64,000 bases of DNA from Bacteroidales bacterium UBA6431. Its GTDB lineage: Bacteria > Bacteroidota > Bacteroidia > Bacteroidales > UBA932. Positions 1 to 9,229 of this stretch are shown piece after piece (the stretch's first letter is position 1; each line of letters opens with the position of its first letter). A program made the translations under genes and the position numbers. The DNA lies in NCBI GenBank assembly GCA_002439095.1, contig DJOT01000043.1, positions 87,773 through 151,772 of the forward strand, written 5' to 3'. The notes beneath the pieces are model-generated. The model was not told the DNA's origin. It did not search any database and saw only the letters and a program-made list of their open reading frames with translations.

Positions 1-1
1 G

Positions 2-1015
2 CTCGATCCGCGTGGGGAGACCTACAAGTATGGCCTCCAGCTCCGTCCGTCGGTGACCGTGAGCCTCGGGGAAAGCCTGCTCGGACTGAGCGCACTGTAC
101 GCTGACGGCTTCGAGAGGAGCGAGCCTTCCAACAACAACAATTGGGAAAGCCCGAAAATCTGGTACTTCCGCGGTCTCGGAGAGAGCACCCAGGGAAAGG
201 TCGGTGACAATGACGGCATGAAAGACTGCTTCTGGCGCACCACCAGATTCGGCGGAGCGCTTCAGTACTCCTGGTCGGACGCCGTATTCGCGGAACTTGG
301 ATACACTTTCAAGCAGACCGATGCCAAGGAGAATCCGGAACTTCCAAAACGCCTGGGCACAGCCAAAGAGCACGCGCTCAGCCTCGACGCCGCCTGGATC
401 TTCGGGCAGGACAAGTCGGACAAGCTCTCTCTTGACGCGCTGTTCTCCCTCACCGATGGCATAGAGTACGTGCAGAAGCTCAACACGGCCGCCTTCCAGC
501 AGGAATGGATGGTCATCAGCTCCAACGCGATGTCAAGCTATACCGACATCCGAGCCAGCCTGTGCTACGACCATCTCTTCGGAGCAGCCGACCCTCGCGG
601 ATATGACTGGAAAGTCGGAGCGGAGGCATCATTCAGGATGTTCGACCAGGCCTATCTCGCTCCGGCATCCACTTCCAACGCGATGAGGGTGTATGGCGGG
701 GTCAACGCCGACAGGCAGTTCAAATTCAAGGGCTCTGCCCTCCTTGTCGGCGTGGACGGCGGATATGCCGCAGGGCTTGGAAGCGGATATACATGCTTGA
801 GCGCCAAAGCATACGCCACCCCGAAAGCGGCGATGGCCGATCAGGCCGACTGGCTCAACGCCAGTTATATCAAAGCCGGAGGGCGGTTGGACTGGACTAT
901 CCAAGGCTCGGGCAAAGCGAACTGGGTTCTGGGCGCAAGAGCCAGTTGGCTCAAGCCGATATCTCTCGACAAGGATAGACTTGCCGTCACAGCCTCATTC
1001 GGCATAATCTTCTAA
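2..1015 (+). CDS. Outer-membrane beta-barrel protein, 3' part (gene starts before the window)
   Basis: The frame is open from base 2 to the TAA at 1013-1015, so at least 337 residues of the C-terminal part are seen and the true start lies upstream. The sequence is an alternation of short polar and aromatic strands (for example the segments around 215-330, 590-700 and 850-1010) and the protein ends in Phe (GIIF), the usual last residue of a barrel inserted by the BAM machinery. It may belong to the DUF6850 type of Bacteroidetes barrels, but that is recalled, not tested. Only 4 bases separate it from the C25 peptidase at 1020, so it probably heads or belongs to the same operon. Substrate unknown. 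Confidence 0.6.
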   Translation, partial: LDPRGETYKYGLQLRPSVTVSLGESLLGLSALYADGFERSEPSNNNNWESPKIWYFRGLGESTQGKVGDNDGMKDCFWRTTRFGGALQYSWSDAVFAELGYTFKQTDAKENPELPKRLGTAKEHALSLDAAWIFGQDKSDKLSLDALFSLTDGIEYVQKLNTAAFQQEWMVISSNAMSSYTDIRASLCYDHLFGAADPRGYDWKVGAEASFRMFDQAYLAPASTSNAMRVYGGVNADRQFKFKGSALLVGVDGGYAAGLGSGYTCLSAKAYATPKAAMADQADWLNASYIKAGGRLDWTIQGSGKANWVLGARASWLKPISLDKDRLAVTASFGIIF

Positions 1016-1019
1016 TGAC

Positions 1020-3203
1020 ATGTTTTCAAAAAAGACAATAATCATGGCATGTGCCGCGGCTCTTTCTGCAGCCACGGCATTTGCCGCTTCTCCGGTGAAG
1101 CGTTCATTTGCCATCGTCACGGAGCCGGAAACCTACAAGCACTGCTCAGCAGAGCTTGAAATCTATAGGAAGGCTGTATGCGCAGACGGCCTCGATGCTT
1201 TTCTCAGCGTCAAGGCTTGGTCCTGCCCGGATGAGCTCCGCGACAGCCTCAAAGCCTACTACAGCACACGTGGACTCGCGGGTGCCGTGTTCATCGGCGA
1301 TGTGCCGATTGCCATGGTCCGCAAAGCCCAGCATCTGACATCGGCTTTCAAGATGGATGAGAACGGAAACTTCCCGATGAGGGAGTCATCCGTCCCGTCC
1401 GACAGGTTCTATGATGATTTCGACTTGAGGTTCGACTATGTATGCAGAGACACTTCCGAGACAAATCTCTTCTACTACAATCTCGCACCGGAATCTCCGC
1501 AATACATAAACTGCGACATCTACACCGGACGCATCAAGCCTTCCGCCAAGAGAGGCGACCCTTATGGGGAAATCTCACGTTACCTTCTCAAGGCGGCAGC
1601 GGCCAAGAGCGAGAACAACCAGCTCGACCACCTGATGTCCTATAGCGGAAGCGGCTCGTTCTCCAACAGTCTCGCGGCTTGGAAAGACGAGACGATAACG
1701 CTCAAGGAACAGATACCTGCCGCATTCGGTAGTTCAGACGGGGCCAAGTTCTATGTCTTCGCAATGTATCCGAAGATGAAGGACATTCTTCTCAACGAGA
1801 TTTCAAGGGATGCTCTGGATCTTGCAATCTTCCATGAGCACGGGGTTCCTGACAGACAATACCTGACAGATACACCTGACCCTGAGGATGTTGACGGGTA
1901 TTATGCCGATGCCCGTTTCCGCCTGCGCAGGCAGCTGCGCTCAGCCGCACGCAGAGGCAAGGACATAGATACGCTGAAAGCGGAATATATCAGCAGATAC
2001 GGCATCCCGTCGGAGTGGGTTGAAGACTGGGATGATCCAAAATACGAGGTGGAGGACTCTCTGCTGGATGCCTCCACCGGAATAATGCTCGATGATGTGG
2101 CAAAAACGGCCCCAGACGTGAGGATGACCATCTTCGATGCCTGCTACAACGGGGACTTCCGCGAAGACGACTGCATCGCGTCCCGCTATATCTTCTCTGA
2201 CGGCAAGGCCCTCGTCGGAATAGGGAATTCCGTCAACGTGCTTCAGGACAAGTCTTCTTCCGACCTGCTCGGCATGCTGGCTCTGGGTTACTCCGCCGGA
2301 GAGTGGATGCAACAGGTCAACATCCTGGAATCCCATATCCTCGGAGACCCGACATTCCACTTCACAGCATCTTCTGATGCCGTGAAGCCGGATCTTTCCA
2401 GTACGGACATCAAATACTGGAAGAAATACACGGCGGAGAAGTACCCTTGCGATGTGCGCGGCCTCGCCCTGCACAAACTCTTCGCCCTCGATGCTCCGGG
2501 GCTGTCCGAACTTCTTCTCAAGACATGGAAGAACTCTGACGAATACATGCTCCGTCTTCAGTGCCTGCATCTTCTTGCACACTATGACGACGGCAACTAC
2601 TCCAAAGTCCTCAAGGACGGAGCGGATGATCCTTATGAGTTCATACGCCGCAAATCCACTTTCTTCATGGGCAAGGTCGGCGAGAACTGGATGGCTGACG
2701 AATTGGCAGCATTGTACCTGCGCGACTACAACTCACTGAGAGTGGCGGCAAACGTAGGTTTCGTCTGCGCACATTTCGCAGACAGCCTCTTCCTCAAGAA
2801 CTTCGACAAGAGGTTGGAGGAAGCCGGATGGATCTATGACAAAGAAGCTTTCCGCAAGAAGGCGATGTCCACATTCAGTCTGGCGTACTCAATCGAGAGC
2901 GGCACAGGAAAGATCTTCACAGACAAGAACGCCTGGGGCAGAAACTTCTATATCAGCGGCATGCGCAACAACCCTTACCCTCAATATGCGATGCCTCTGC
3001 TGTCTCTGGTGATGGACAATTCCGAGAGTACCGCACTGCGCACGGAGGGGGCCGAAGCCCTGGGATGGTTTGTCCGCTACCATGGCCGCCGCGAACTCAT
3101 CTCTGCCATCACAGGCTACCTCGAATCGGGCAAGAGCATGCCGCGCGAAGTGCGGGACGAGCTCGTAAAGACAAGGGCAAGACTTGAATATTACACACGA
3201 TGA
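1020..3203 (+). CDS. C25 (gingipain-like) cysteine peptidase, paralogue 1
   Basis: A 727-residue secreted protein. The N-terminus (MFSKKTIIMACAAALSAATA, then FAASP) is a signal peptide with an AxA cut site. The peptidase C25 fold is indicated by an N-terminal FIGDVPIAMVRK strand, a DRFYDDFD motif near 128-135, the catalytic-type His in FHEHG (H274) and the nucleophile-type Cys in DACYNG (C375). After about residue 480 the sequence turns into helical, HEAT-like repeats (LHKLFALDAPG, LRLQCLHLLAHYDD and similar). There is no type IX secretion CTD at the C-terminus (ends ARLEYYTR), unlike the P. gingivalis gingipains. The His-Cys gap of about 100 residues is far longer than the 33 in RgpB. The stop overlaps the start of a close paralogue (ATGA), so the two are translationally coupled. 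Family call good; substrate unknown. Confidence 0.82.
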   Translation: MFSKKTIIMACAAALSAATAFAASPVKRSFAIVTEPETYKHCSAELEIYRKAVCADGLDAFLSVKAWSCPDELRDSLKAYYSTRGLAGAVFIGDVPIAMVRKAQHLTSAFKMDENGNFPMRESSVPSDRFYDDFDLRFDYVCRDTSETNLFYYNLAPESPQYINCDIYTGRIKPSAKRGDPYGEISRYLLKAAAAKSENNQLDHLMSYSGSGSFSNSLAAWKDETITLKEQIPAAFGSSDGAKFYVFAMYPKMKDILLNEISRDALDLAIFHEHGVPDRQYLTDTPDPEDVDGYYADARFRLRRQLRSAARRGKDIDTLKAEYISRYGIPSEWVEDWDDPKYEVEDSLLDASTGIMLDDVAKTAPDVRMTIFDACYNGDFREDDCIASRYIFSDGKALVGIGNSVNVLQDKSSSDLLGMLALGYSAGEWMQQVNILESHILGDPTFHFTASSDAVKPDLSSTDIKYWKKYTAEKYPCDVRGLALHKLFALDAPGLSELLLKTWKNSDEYMLRLQCLHLLAHYDDGNYSKVLKDGADDPYEFIRRKSTFFMGKVGENWMADELAALYLRDYNSLRVAANVGFVCAHFADSLFLKNFDKRLEEAGWIYDKEAFRKKAMSTFSLAYSIESGTGKIFTDKNAWGRNFYISGMRNNPYPQYAMPLLSLVMDNSESTALRTEGAEALGWFVRYHGRRELISAITGYLESGKSMPREVRDELVKTRARLEYYTR

Positions 3204-5326
3204 AGAATATGAGACATTATATCATTGCCGCGGCCATTTCCTGCGCCCTGTCCCTGACAGCGTCCGCGCAGGTCAAGATAGACGGGTGCGGCATAAAATC
3301 CAGCACGTCATTTGCCGTAATCACCGACAGCGCGACATACGCCCAGTGCGGAGAGGAACTCAAGGCCTACAAGCAGGTGCTTGAAGAAGAAGGGCTTGGC
3401 ACCTGGATAGTGAGCGCCGCCTGGTCTTCGCCGGATGAAGTCAAGGCTGAAATCCTCAAACTCGCCTCAGGCAAGCCGGCTCTGGAAGGAATTGTCCTCG
3501 TGGGAGATGTCCCGATCGTCATGGTAAGGCAGGGACAGCACATGACCACCGCCTTCAAGATGAATGAGGAGATCTACCCGATCTTCGATTCCTCCGTGGC
3601 CTCGGACCGCTTCTACGATGACTTCGACCTTAAGTTCGATTTCATCAAGAGGGACAGCCTCAACACTGACCTCTTCTACTACCGTCTCTCCGAAGAGGGC
3701 GCCCAGCATCTGCGTCCGGACATCTACTCCGCCAGGATGAAGGTGCCGGCGGTCATGAAAGGTGACAAATATGAGATAATGCGCAAATACCTGCGCAAAG
3801 TCGTCAAGGCCCACAGGGAAGACAATCCTCTCGATGAACTCACCTACTTCGCCGGGCACGGCTACAACTCCGACTGCCTCACCATCTGGAGGCAGAAGCC
3901 GCTTGTCTTCAGGGAATACTTCCCTTATGCCTTCGACAAGGCCTCGCACAACCGCTTCCTCAACTTCCGCGAGGACGAACAGATGAAGTGGAACCTGCTC
4001 AGCGAGGTGGCAAGGCCGGATGTGGACCTGTTCGTCTTCAGCGAGCACGGAGCATACGACACCCAGTACATCAACGGCACCCCGATACCGAAGAACATAG
4101 AAGAGGATGTGGACCATCTCAAACGCTCGCTCGCCTCTTCCTACAAGTATTACGGGCGCGGCGCCAACAGGGCGGCATTCCTCCATGAAGTGGACTCTCT
4201 GTTCCATATCGGGGAGGAAGCTTTTGCAGACTCAGCCCTCGCAGTCTATGACAGGCTCGACTCCATCGAGACGCGCGGCATCAACATCTACCTCGATGAC
4301 ATCATGAAGGGCCACAGCAGCGCGAAGATGATCGTGTTCAACGCCTGCTACAACGGCTCTTTCCACAACCCGGAAGGCTACGTGGCCGGATGCCACGTGT
4401 TCGGTGACGGAGAGAGCATCGTTGCCCAGGGCAACACAATCAATGTACTGCAGGACAAGTGGGAAGACAAGCTGATGGGATACCTGTCCATCGGCGAGAG
4501 AGTCGGTATGTGGCAGAAGGAAGTGCCGTATCTGGAATCCCACCTCATCGGAGACCCTACATGGCGCTTCACACCTCATTCCAAGGCTGAAGCCAAACTC
4601 CGCGACAAACTACACAACGATCTGGTTTTCAATGCCGGCGACTCCGCAGTCTGGGAGAAATACACCCACAGCAGCGAGCCGTTGCTGAGATGCGCCGGCA
4701 TCACCCATCTAAGCTACATAGATGCCAAGGCGGCACACTTCCGCGCTGCGCAGATGCTTGGCGACCCTTCCATGACAGTCAGAATCCATGCGTTCAACGC
4801 CCTCTGCACCGACCCGGAAAACGACTGCGCCGACTATGTAAGGACAGCCCTCAAGGACAGCTATGAACTCATGGCAAGAAGCGCCGTGAAGATGGCCGCA
4901 GTCCTCGGGGACACCACTCTCGTCAAGGATGTCAAAGCCTTCAGCGAGTCCCATCCGGAGATGCTCAGGGCATCCGACTACGCGTCACAAGATGCAGTGA
5001 GTGTCTTGAACGGCACACAATATTACAAGCAGTGCATCAAGAACGCGGGCGACAGAAGCCTTGCCGCAAACAGGAGGGTCAACGCCATACGCACGTTCCG
5101 CAACTCACGTTATGTGCCGGCCATCCAGCCTCTTCTGTCAGTTGTAACAGACAGCACCGATGACAGTTATGTACGCACCGTAGCCTGCGAAGCTCTCGGC
5201 TGGTATAGCCAGTCCAACTTCAGGGGAGAAATCATTTCTTCCCTTGAGAATGCCCTTGACAAGGCCGGCTCCGAGAGAGTCGCAGCAGAGATCAAGAAAA
5301 CCATAAAACGCCTCAAATGGCAATGA
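3200..5326 (+). CDS. C25 (gingipain-like) cysteine peptidase, paralogue 2
   Basis: A 708-residue secreted protein, clearly homologous along its length to the preceding gene: VLVGDVPIVMVRQGQHMTTAFKM near 99-121, SDRFYDDFD near 135-143, SEHG with H283 and NACYNG with C383. A signal peptide ends near ASAQ (residues 21-24). An additional FAGHG motif sits at 217-221. The C-terminal 230 residues are helical repeat material, as in paralogue 1. Like its partner it lacks a type IX CTD. Start chosen at 3200 because it gives the signal peptide and an ATGA overlap with the upstream stop. The tandem suggests duplication followed by divergence; both keep the His/Cys pair, so both could be active. Confidence 0.82.
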   Translation: MKNMRHYIIAAAISCALSLTASAQVKIDGCGIKSSTSFAVITDSATYAQCGEELKAYKQVLEEEGLGTWIVSAAWSSPDEVKAEILKLASGKPALEGIVLVGDVPIVMVRQGQHMTTAFKMNEEIYPIFDSSVASDRFYDDFDLKFDFIKRDSLNTDLFYYRLSEEGAQHLRPDIYSARMKVPAVMKGDKYEIMRKYLRKVVKAHREDNPLDELTYFAGHGYNSDCLTIWRQKPLVFREYFPYAFDKASHNRFLNFREDEQMKWNLLSEVARPDVDLFVFSEHGAYDTQYINGTPIPKNIEEDVDHLKRSLASSYKYYGRGANRAAFLHEVDSLFHIGEEAFADSALAVYDRLDSIETRGINIYLDDIMKGHSSAKMIVFNACYNGSFHNPEGYVAGCHVFGDGESIVAQGNTINVLQDKWEDKLMGYLSIGERVGMWQKEVPYLESHLIGDPTWRFTPHSKAEAKLRDKLHNDLVFNAGDSAVWEKYTHSSEPLLRCAGITHLSYIDAKAAHFRAAQMLGDPSMTVRIHAFNALCTDPENDCADYVRTALKDSYELMARSAVKMAAVLGDTTLVKDVKAFSESHPEMLRASDYASQDAVSVLNGTQYYKQCIKNAGDRSLAANRRVNAIRTFRNSRYVPAIQPLLSVVTDSTDDSYVRTVACEALGWYSQSNFRGEIISSLENALDKAGSERVAAEIKKTIKRLKWQ

Positions 5327-6792
5327 TCAAAAGAATCACAGCAACTATGATTGCTGCGGGGCTGGCTCTCACCGGCCCCGCAGTTTTCGACTGCTACGCA
5401 CAGCAGACAGCCCCGTCTTCCGTGGACAATTCGCTGCTGAAATATTTTCCTCCGGTAATAGACCAGATTGGCGGCTCCTGCGCCCAGGCCTCGTATATCG
5501 GGTACATGTTCACCTACGAGATGAACCGTCTGCTCGACAGGGACGGAAGCACCCCGGATCACCAGTTCAGTTACCTATACTCATGGAACTTCATCAACGG
5601 GGGCGTCGATGAGGGCTCCATAGGGGAAGACGGGCTCAGGATAGGATTCGAGGGCGGCATAGCCACAGAAGCGGACTTCCCGTCCCAATATACAAGTTCC
5701 CAGTTCAAGTGGGCTAGCGGATATGATACCTACCTTCGCGCCATTCATCACAGAGTCAAGAAGATAACCCACTTCGAAGTACTTGACCGACAGGGTGTGG
5801 ACGCCGTCCGCAACTATCTTTGGAACCGGGGAGAGCCGGGAAAGAGCGGCGGAGTAGTCACGTTCTCCTCCAGAGCCGAAGCATGGAAAATCAACACGCA
5901 CTACGAAGGGCCGTCGGAGACAGGCTACAAGGCCATGCTGACAGAACTCTCACCGACCGGTGCCCACGCCATGACAATAGTAGGTTACGATGACCTTGTG
6001 GAGTTCAACGCCCCTGACGGGACCTTGAGCAAAGGTGCGTTCATCGTCTGCAACACATACGGCACAGGCTACTGGATGCACGACAGGGGCCGTTTCTATC
6101 TTCCGTACTGGTTCTGGATGCAATCAGACAGGGACACAGGGATGCTGAGCAGCCAGATGACAGGGGTCGATGTGGAGTACAGAGAGCCGAAAGTTGTGTT
6201 CAAAGTCGGAGTAGACTACAGTTCAAGGGACGATCTCTCGTTCCGCATCGGCCTCTCCAACAAGGCCTCGGACAATATCCCGATGCACGACTACGCAGTA
6301 CCGATAGCACGTAACCAGGGCGGTGACTACCCGATGCAGGGCAACAACTCGTCATCGAAGATTGAATTTGCCTTCGACTTCAGCTCATACACATCGAACA
6401 TAGACGATTCCGCAGAACCGAAGTTCTTCCTCACAGTCAGCCGAAACAACCGGGGCAAGGTCTACGGAAGCGGAAAGCTGACCGCGTTCTCCGTCTACGA
6501 CTACCGCGAGGATAGGGAGCACCCGAGGGTCTACAGCTGCCAGGACATTTCCGGCAAGGAACTCTCCACCGGGGACAACATCTTCAGCATCTGCACGGTG
6601 GCCCCCAAGACATGCTCATACTCCCCTATCAAGTGGCTCTCCGCAGCAGGACAGCCGGTGTCAGCACCTCTTGTGCTCAAAACAGCCCACGGCAAATATG
6701 CCAAAATCCGCCTTTCCGACTACGACAGGAAAGCCGGCACCATCAAGATCAAATACACCTACGCCCCGGACGGGACAAGAAGATTCGAATAA
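5317..6792 (+). CDS. Secreted papain-fold (C1 family) cysteine peptidase
   Basis: 491 residues with an N-terminal signal peptide (hydrophobic stretch ATMIAAGLALTGPAVF). The papain-type active site is readable: the oxyanion Gln and nucleophile in QIGGSCAQAS (Q50, C55), the His in TGAHAMTIVGYDD (H217) and the Asn in VCNTYGTGYW (N246). The region after about 270 is an extra all-beta domain with no recognised name. ATG at 5323 would give an ATGA overlap with the preceding peptidase and two residues fewer; either is possible. It follows two C25 peptidases without a gap, so three secreted cysteine peptidases are made from one transcript. Extracellular or periplasmic protein breakdown is the likely role; substrate unknown. 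Confidence 0.82.
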   Translation: MAMIKRITATMIAAGLALTGPAVFDCYAQQTAPSSVDNSLLKYFPPVIDQIGGSCAQASYIGYMFTYEMNRLLDRDGSTPDHQFSYLYSWNFINGGVDEGSIGEDGLRIGFEGGIATEADFPSQYTSSQFKWASGYDTYLRAIHHRVKKITHFEVLDRQGVDAVRNYLWNRGEPGKSGGVVTFSSRAEAWKINTHYEGPSETGYKAMLTELSPTGAHAMTIVGYDDLVEFNAPDGTLSKGAFIVCNTYGTGYWMHDRGRFYLPYWFWMQSDRDTGMLSSQMTGVDVEYREPKVVFKVGVDYSSRDDLSFRIGLSNKASDNIPMHDYAVPIARNQGGDYPMQGNNSSSKIEFAFDFSSYTSNIDDSAEPKFFLTVSRNNRGKVYGSGKLTAFSVYDYREDREHPRVYSCQDISGKELSTGDNIFSICTVAPKTCSYSPIKWLSAAGQPVSAPLVLKTAHGKYAKIRLSDYDRKAGTIKIKYTYAPDGTRRFE

Positions 6793-6796
6793 GACA

Positions 6797-7174
6797 ATGA
6801 GACTACTTACAACAGCTGCAGCAGTGCTCGCCGCACTTGCCCTCTCCTCCTGTCAGGGCAGCGGAAGCAGAGAAATGCCGGTAAGCGGAGAGATGACCAT
6901 ACACGGACTTGAAGAAGGACGCTGGACCTACTTTTCTGTCGAAAACGGTGAGCCGGTCGGCACCAGCACCTTCCTCTCTGAAGAGGAGGACGCCGCATGG
7001 GCGGAGCGCGAGGACTGGGACTTCGCCATCTGCGGAGATTATCTCAAGACCAACGGAGGCAGCTCCGGCAAAGGCGCTGGCGGCATCATGAGGGAGAACG
7101 AACACAGTTTCCAGACCCTCACCGAAGCCCCTATACAAGGTTATCTGACAGATGAAGTCGGAGTCGTCAAATAG
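6797..7174 (+). CDS. Short HmuY-like lipoprotein
   Basis: A 125-residue lipoprotein, start taken at 6797 because it gives a perfect lipoprotein signal (MRLLTTAAAVLAALALSSC, lipobox LSSC). The mature part contains WTYFSVENGEPV followed by EDWDFAICGDYLKTNGGSSG, which resembles the start of the HmuY heme-binding fold (a YFSF strand, then WDIAF and the TNSG/TNGG segment). HmuY itself is about 215 residues, so this protein covers only part of the fold or is a reduced version. It is 4 bases after the C1 peptidase gene and ends the operon before a strong terminator. A role in heme or ligand capture next to secreted proteases is inference by analogy with P. gingivalis. Confidence 0.55.
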   Translation: MRLLTTAAAVLAALALSSCQGSGSREMPVSGEMTIHGLEEGRWTYFSVENGEPVGTSTFLSEEEDAAWAEREDWDFAICGDYLKTNGGSSGKGAGGIMRENEHSFQTLTEAPIQGYLTDEVGVVK

Positions 7175-7216
7175 CCACTAAACAATTCTGTAACAATTTT
7201 TAACATTCATTTAACG

Positions 7217-7245
7217 CGCGACCGGAGGCCCGGTCGCGTTTTTTT
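7217..7245 (+). terminator. Rho-independent terminator of the peptidase operon
   Basis: A perfect 9-bp stem, CGCGACCGG (7217-7225) pairing with CCGGTCGCG (7230-7238), loop AGGC, followed by seven T. It separates the peptidase operon from the porin operon. Confidence 0.92.
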
Positions 7246-7277
7246 GTGTTCCTTTGCCGCTTGAAAAACAACGATAG

Positions 7278-8645
7278 ATGAAAAGAATCATTCTGACTAT
7301 TCTCTCTGCAGGTCTTGGTTTGACCGCAGCGGCGCAGAACAGCGAAAGTTTCACGGATACCAACGAGTATGGACAGTCAGTCGTTGCGCACAGGCTGACA
7401 CCCGAAGTGCAAGACGGCATCTTGGTACTGAAGAACGACAATGTCGGCTACCGTTTCTGGTTTGATGTGCGCGTACAGGCCGACGGAGCTGTGTTCTTCG
7501 GCAACAACAAGGACTATGACCCGATAGGAAACGGGATGAACATCCGCCGCGCGCGCTTCGCTGTCAAGGGAAGATTCGATGACAAATGGTACGGCGAGCT
7601 TGACACCGACTGGACAAGCGGAACGCTCGAACTCAAAGACGCCATCATCGCCTACACCGGCCTTCCGTACACGGAGTTCAGGGTCGGCAACTTCAAGGAG
7701 AACTTCTCCATCCAGAGGAACACATCCTCAAGGTATCTGACTTTCATGGAGCGTCCGATGGTCACCTCCCTCGCACCGTCAAGACATCTGGGAGTCAACG
7801 CCACTTTCGCCAAGGACTGGCTCTACGCCTCCGCCGGCGTGTTCGGCCCTGAACTCAAGGGGGCCGAGGAGATGGAGACGATGGAGGACTACAACAAGGA
7901 CTTCGGCTACAATGAGGGGCTCTCCTACACCGGAAAGCTCGCATACCGTCCACTCTACAAACTAAAAGACGCGGCGCTGCACATAGGAGCGGCGTTCTCA
8001 TACAGGGAGCCGAAGCTCACCTCCACAGACGGTTACCGCGTGGCACGGTACAGTTCGCGCAACTCCACCAGTATCAATCGGAAGAAATACCTTGACACTG
8101 ATGTCATAAAGGGGGTTGACCACGAGATCGCCTACACCTTCGAACTCGCCGGATACTGGAAGGCCCTGCGCTACGAAGGAGCATATATCGCCCGTTCTGC
8201 CATCCTTGACAGGAGCGTCAACGATAAGGGACCGCAGACCGCCGATGGCTGGTATGTCCAGGCGAGCTGGCTGCTCTTCGGGGGCGAACACAGCTACGAT
8301 TCAGACCGCGGCAAGTTCAACAAAATCACAAGAGGGCGCAGCTGGGGAGACCTCGAATATTGTCTCCGCTACGAATCCTGTGACTTCAACACGGCAGACT
8401 ACTTCGGCGGCAGCGCCGATGCCATCACGGTAGGCCTCAACTACTACCCGAGCTCCAACGTGAAGATCATGCTCAATTACCAGTTCAACAACAACGACCG
8501 CTATGCCAACGGCAAGGGCAAGTACTACGTCGGACACGATGCCTCCGGCAAACCGACCAAGGATTATAAGAAGGTGGTCGAGGAGGCCGGACAAGGCGGA
8601 GTGGACTACAACATGGTTGCCCTCAGATTCCAGATCTCATTCTAG
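7278..8645 (+). CDS. Porin of the phosphate-selective O/P type
   Basis: 455 residues with signal peptide (cut after AAAQ). The Porin_O_P pattern is visible: FWFDVRVQADGAVFFG, RRARFAVKGRFDDKWYGELDTDW, KDAIIAYTGLPYTEFRVGNFKENFSIQ, ERPMVTSLAPSRHLGVNATF, and a C-terminus ending in a barrel strand with Phe (ALRFQISF). It is the first gene of a run that continues through a lamin-tail lipoprotein and two CYTH-type proteins to an anion transporter, which supports import of phosphate or another anion across the outer membrane. True specificity cannot be read from the sequence. Confidence 0.83.
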   Translation: MKRIILTILSAGLGLTAAAQNSESFTDTNEYGQSVVAHRLTPEVQDGILVLKNDNVGYRFWFDVRVQADGAVFFGNNKDYDPIGNGMNIRRARFAVKGRFDDKWYGELDTDWTSGTLELKDAIIAYTGLPYTEFRVGNFKENFSIQRNTSSRYLTFMERPMVTSLAPSRHLGVNATFAKDWLYASAGVFGPELKGAEEMETMEDYNKDFGYNEGLSYTGKLAYRPLYKLKDAALHIGAAFSYREPKLTSTDGYRVARYSSRNSTSINRKKYLDTDVIKGVDHEIAYTFELAGYWKALRYEGAYIARSAILDRSVNDKGPQTADGWYVQASWLLFGGEHSYDSDRGKFNKITRGRSWGDLEYCLRYESCDFNTADYFGGSADAITVGLNYYPSSNVKIMLNYQFNNNDRYANGKGKYYVGHDASGKPTKDYKKVVEEAGQGGVDYNMVALRFQISF

Positions 8646-8665
8646 TTAGTAAAATATTATAGACA

Positions 8666-9229
8666 ATGAAAAAGACAGCAAGATTCATTTCAGCTGCACT
8701 GCTTGCAGCACTCTTCATCTCATGCGAAAAGGACAAGGCCTACGATGGCCCAGCAGATGAGAACAATATCGACTATACCGGGCTTGTCCTCAACGAGCTC
8801 AACGGCAACGACAAGTTCATCGAGCTATACAACGGAGCCGCTGCAGACATCGACATCACAGGCATCCAGATCAGCAAGGATGACAACGGCATCGTCTGGA
8901 CAGCTCCTTCACGCACCATAAAAGCCGGGGAATATCTGCTTCTCTACAGCGAGGACGTGGTGATCGCGGGAGAGGCACAGGAAGGTTACGATAAGACTCT
9001 AGTATTCAGCAGCGGACTCTCTGCCAAGAAGGCTGTGCATATAACTCTTCTCAAGCCTGACGGAAGCAACGCTGTGGACGACTTCAATCTGGTCAACCAC
9101 CCGACACCTGGCGAGAAGATAAAGGGTTCATATGGCCGCAACAAGGACGGCAAGTGGTATATCCAGCCTGAGGCTACCCCCGGCAAGGCCAACGTGGACG
9201 GCACGGAAGCGCTCAAACTCGGAGAATGA
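8666..9229 (+). CDS. Lamin-tail-domain (LTD) lipoprotein
   Basis: 187 residues. Lipoprotein signal ending FISC (Cys20). The mature protein is one LTD-type immunoglobulin-like module: LVLNELNGNDKFIELYNGAAADIDITG, ISKDDNGIVW, KAGEYLLLY, then NHPTPGEKIKGSYGR and EATPGKAN, the typical last strands of LTD domains. It is presumably anchored in the outer membrane, where LTD modules often act as binding or scaffold units. Its stop overlaps the next start by ATGA. Function not known. Confidence 0.7.
   Translation: MKKTARFISAALLAALFISCEKDKAYDGPADENNIDYTGLVLNELNGNDKFIELYNGAAADIDITGIQISKDDNGIVWTAPSRTIKAGEYLLLYSEDVVIAGEAQEGYDKTLVFSSGLSAKKAVHITLLKPDGSNAVDDFNLVNHPTPGEKIKGSYGRNKDGKWYIQPEATPGKANVDGTEALKLGE

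Noticed and set aside
1020..5326. Type IX secretion signals on the C25 peptidases
   Set aside because: Neither C-terminus shows the Ig-like CTD; both end in helical repeat sequence.
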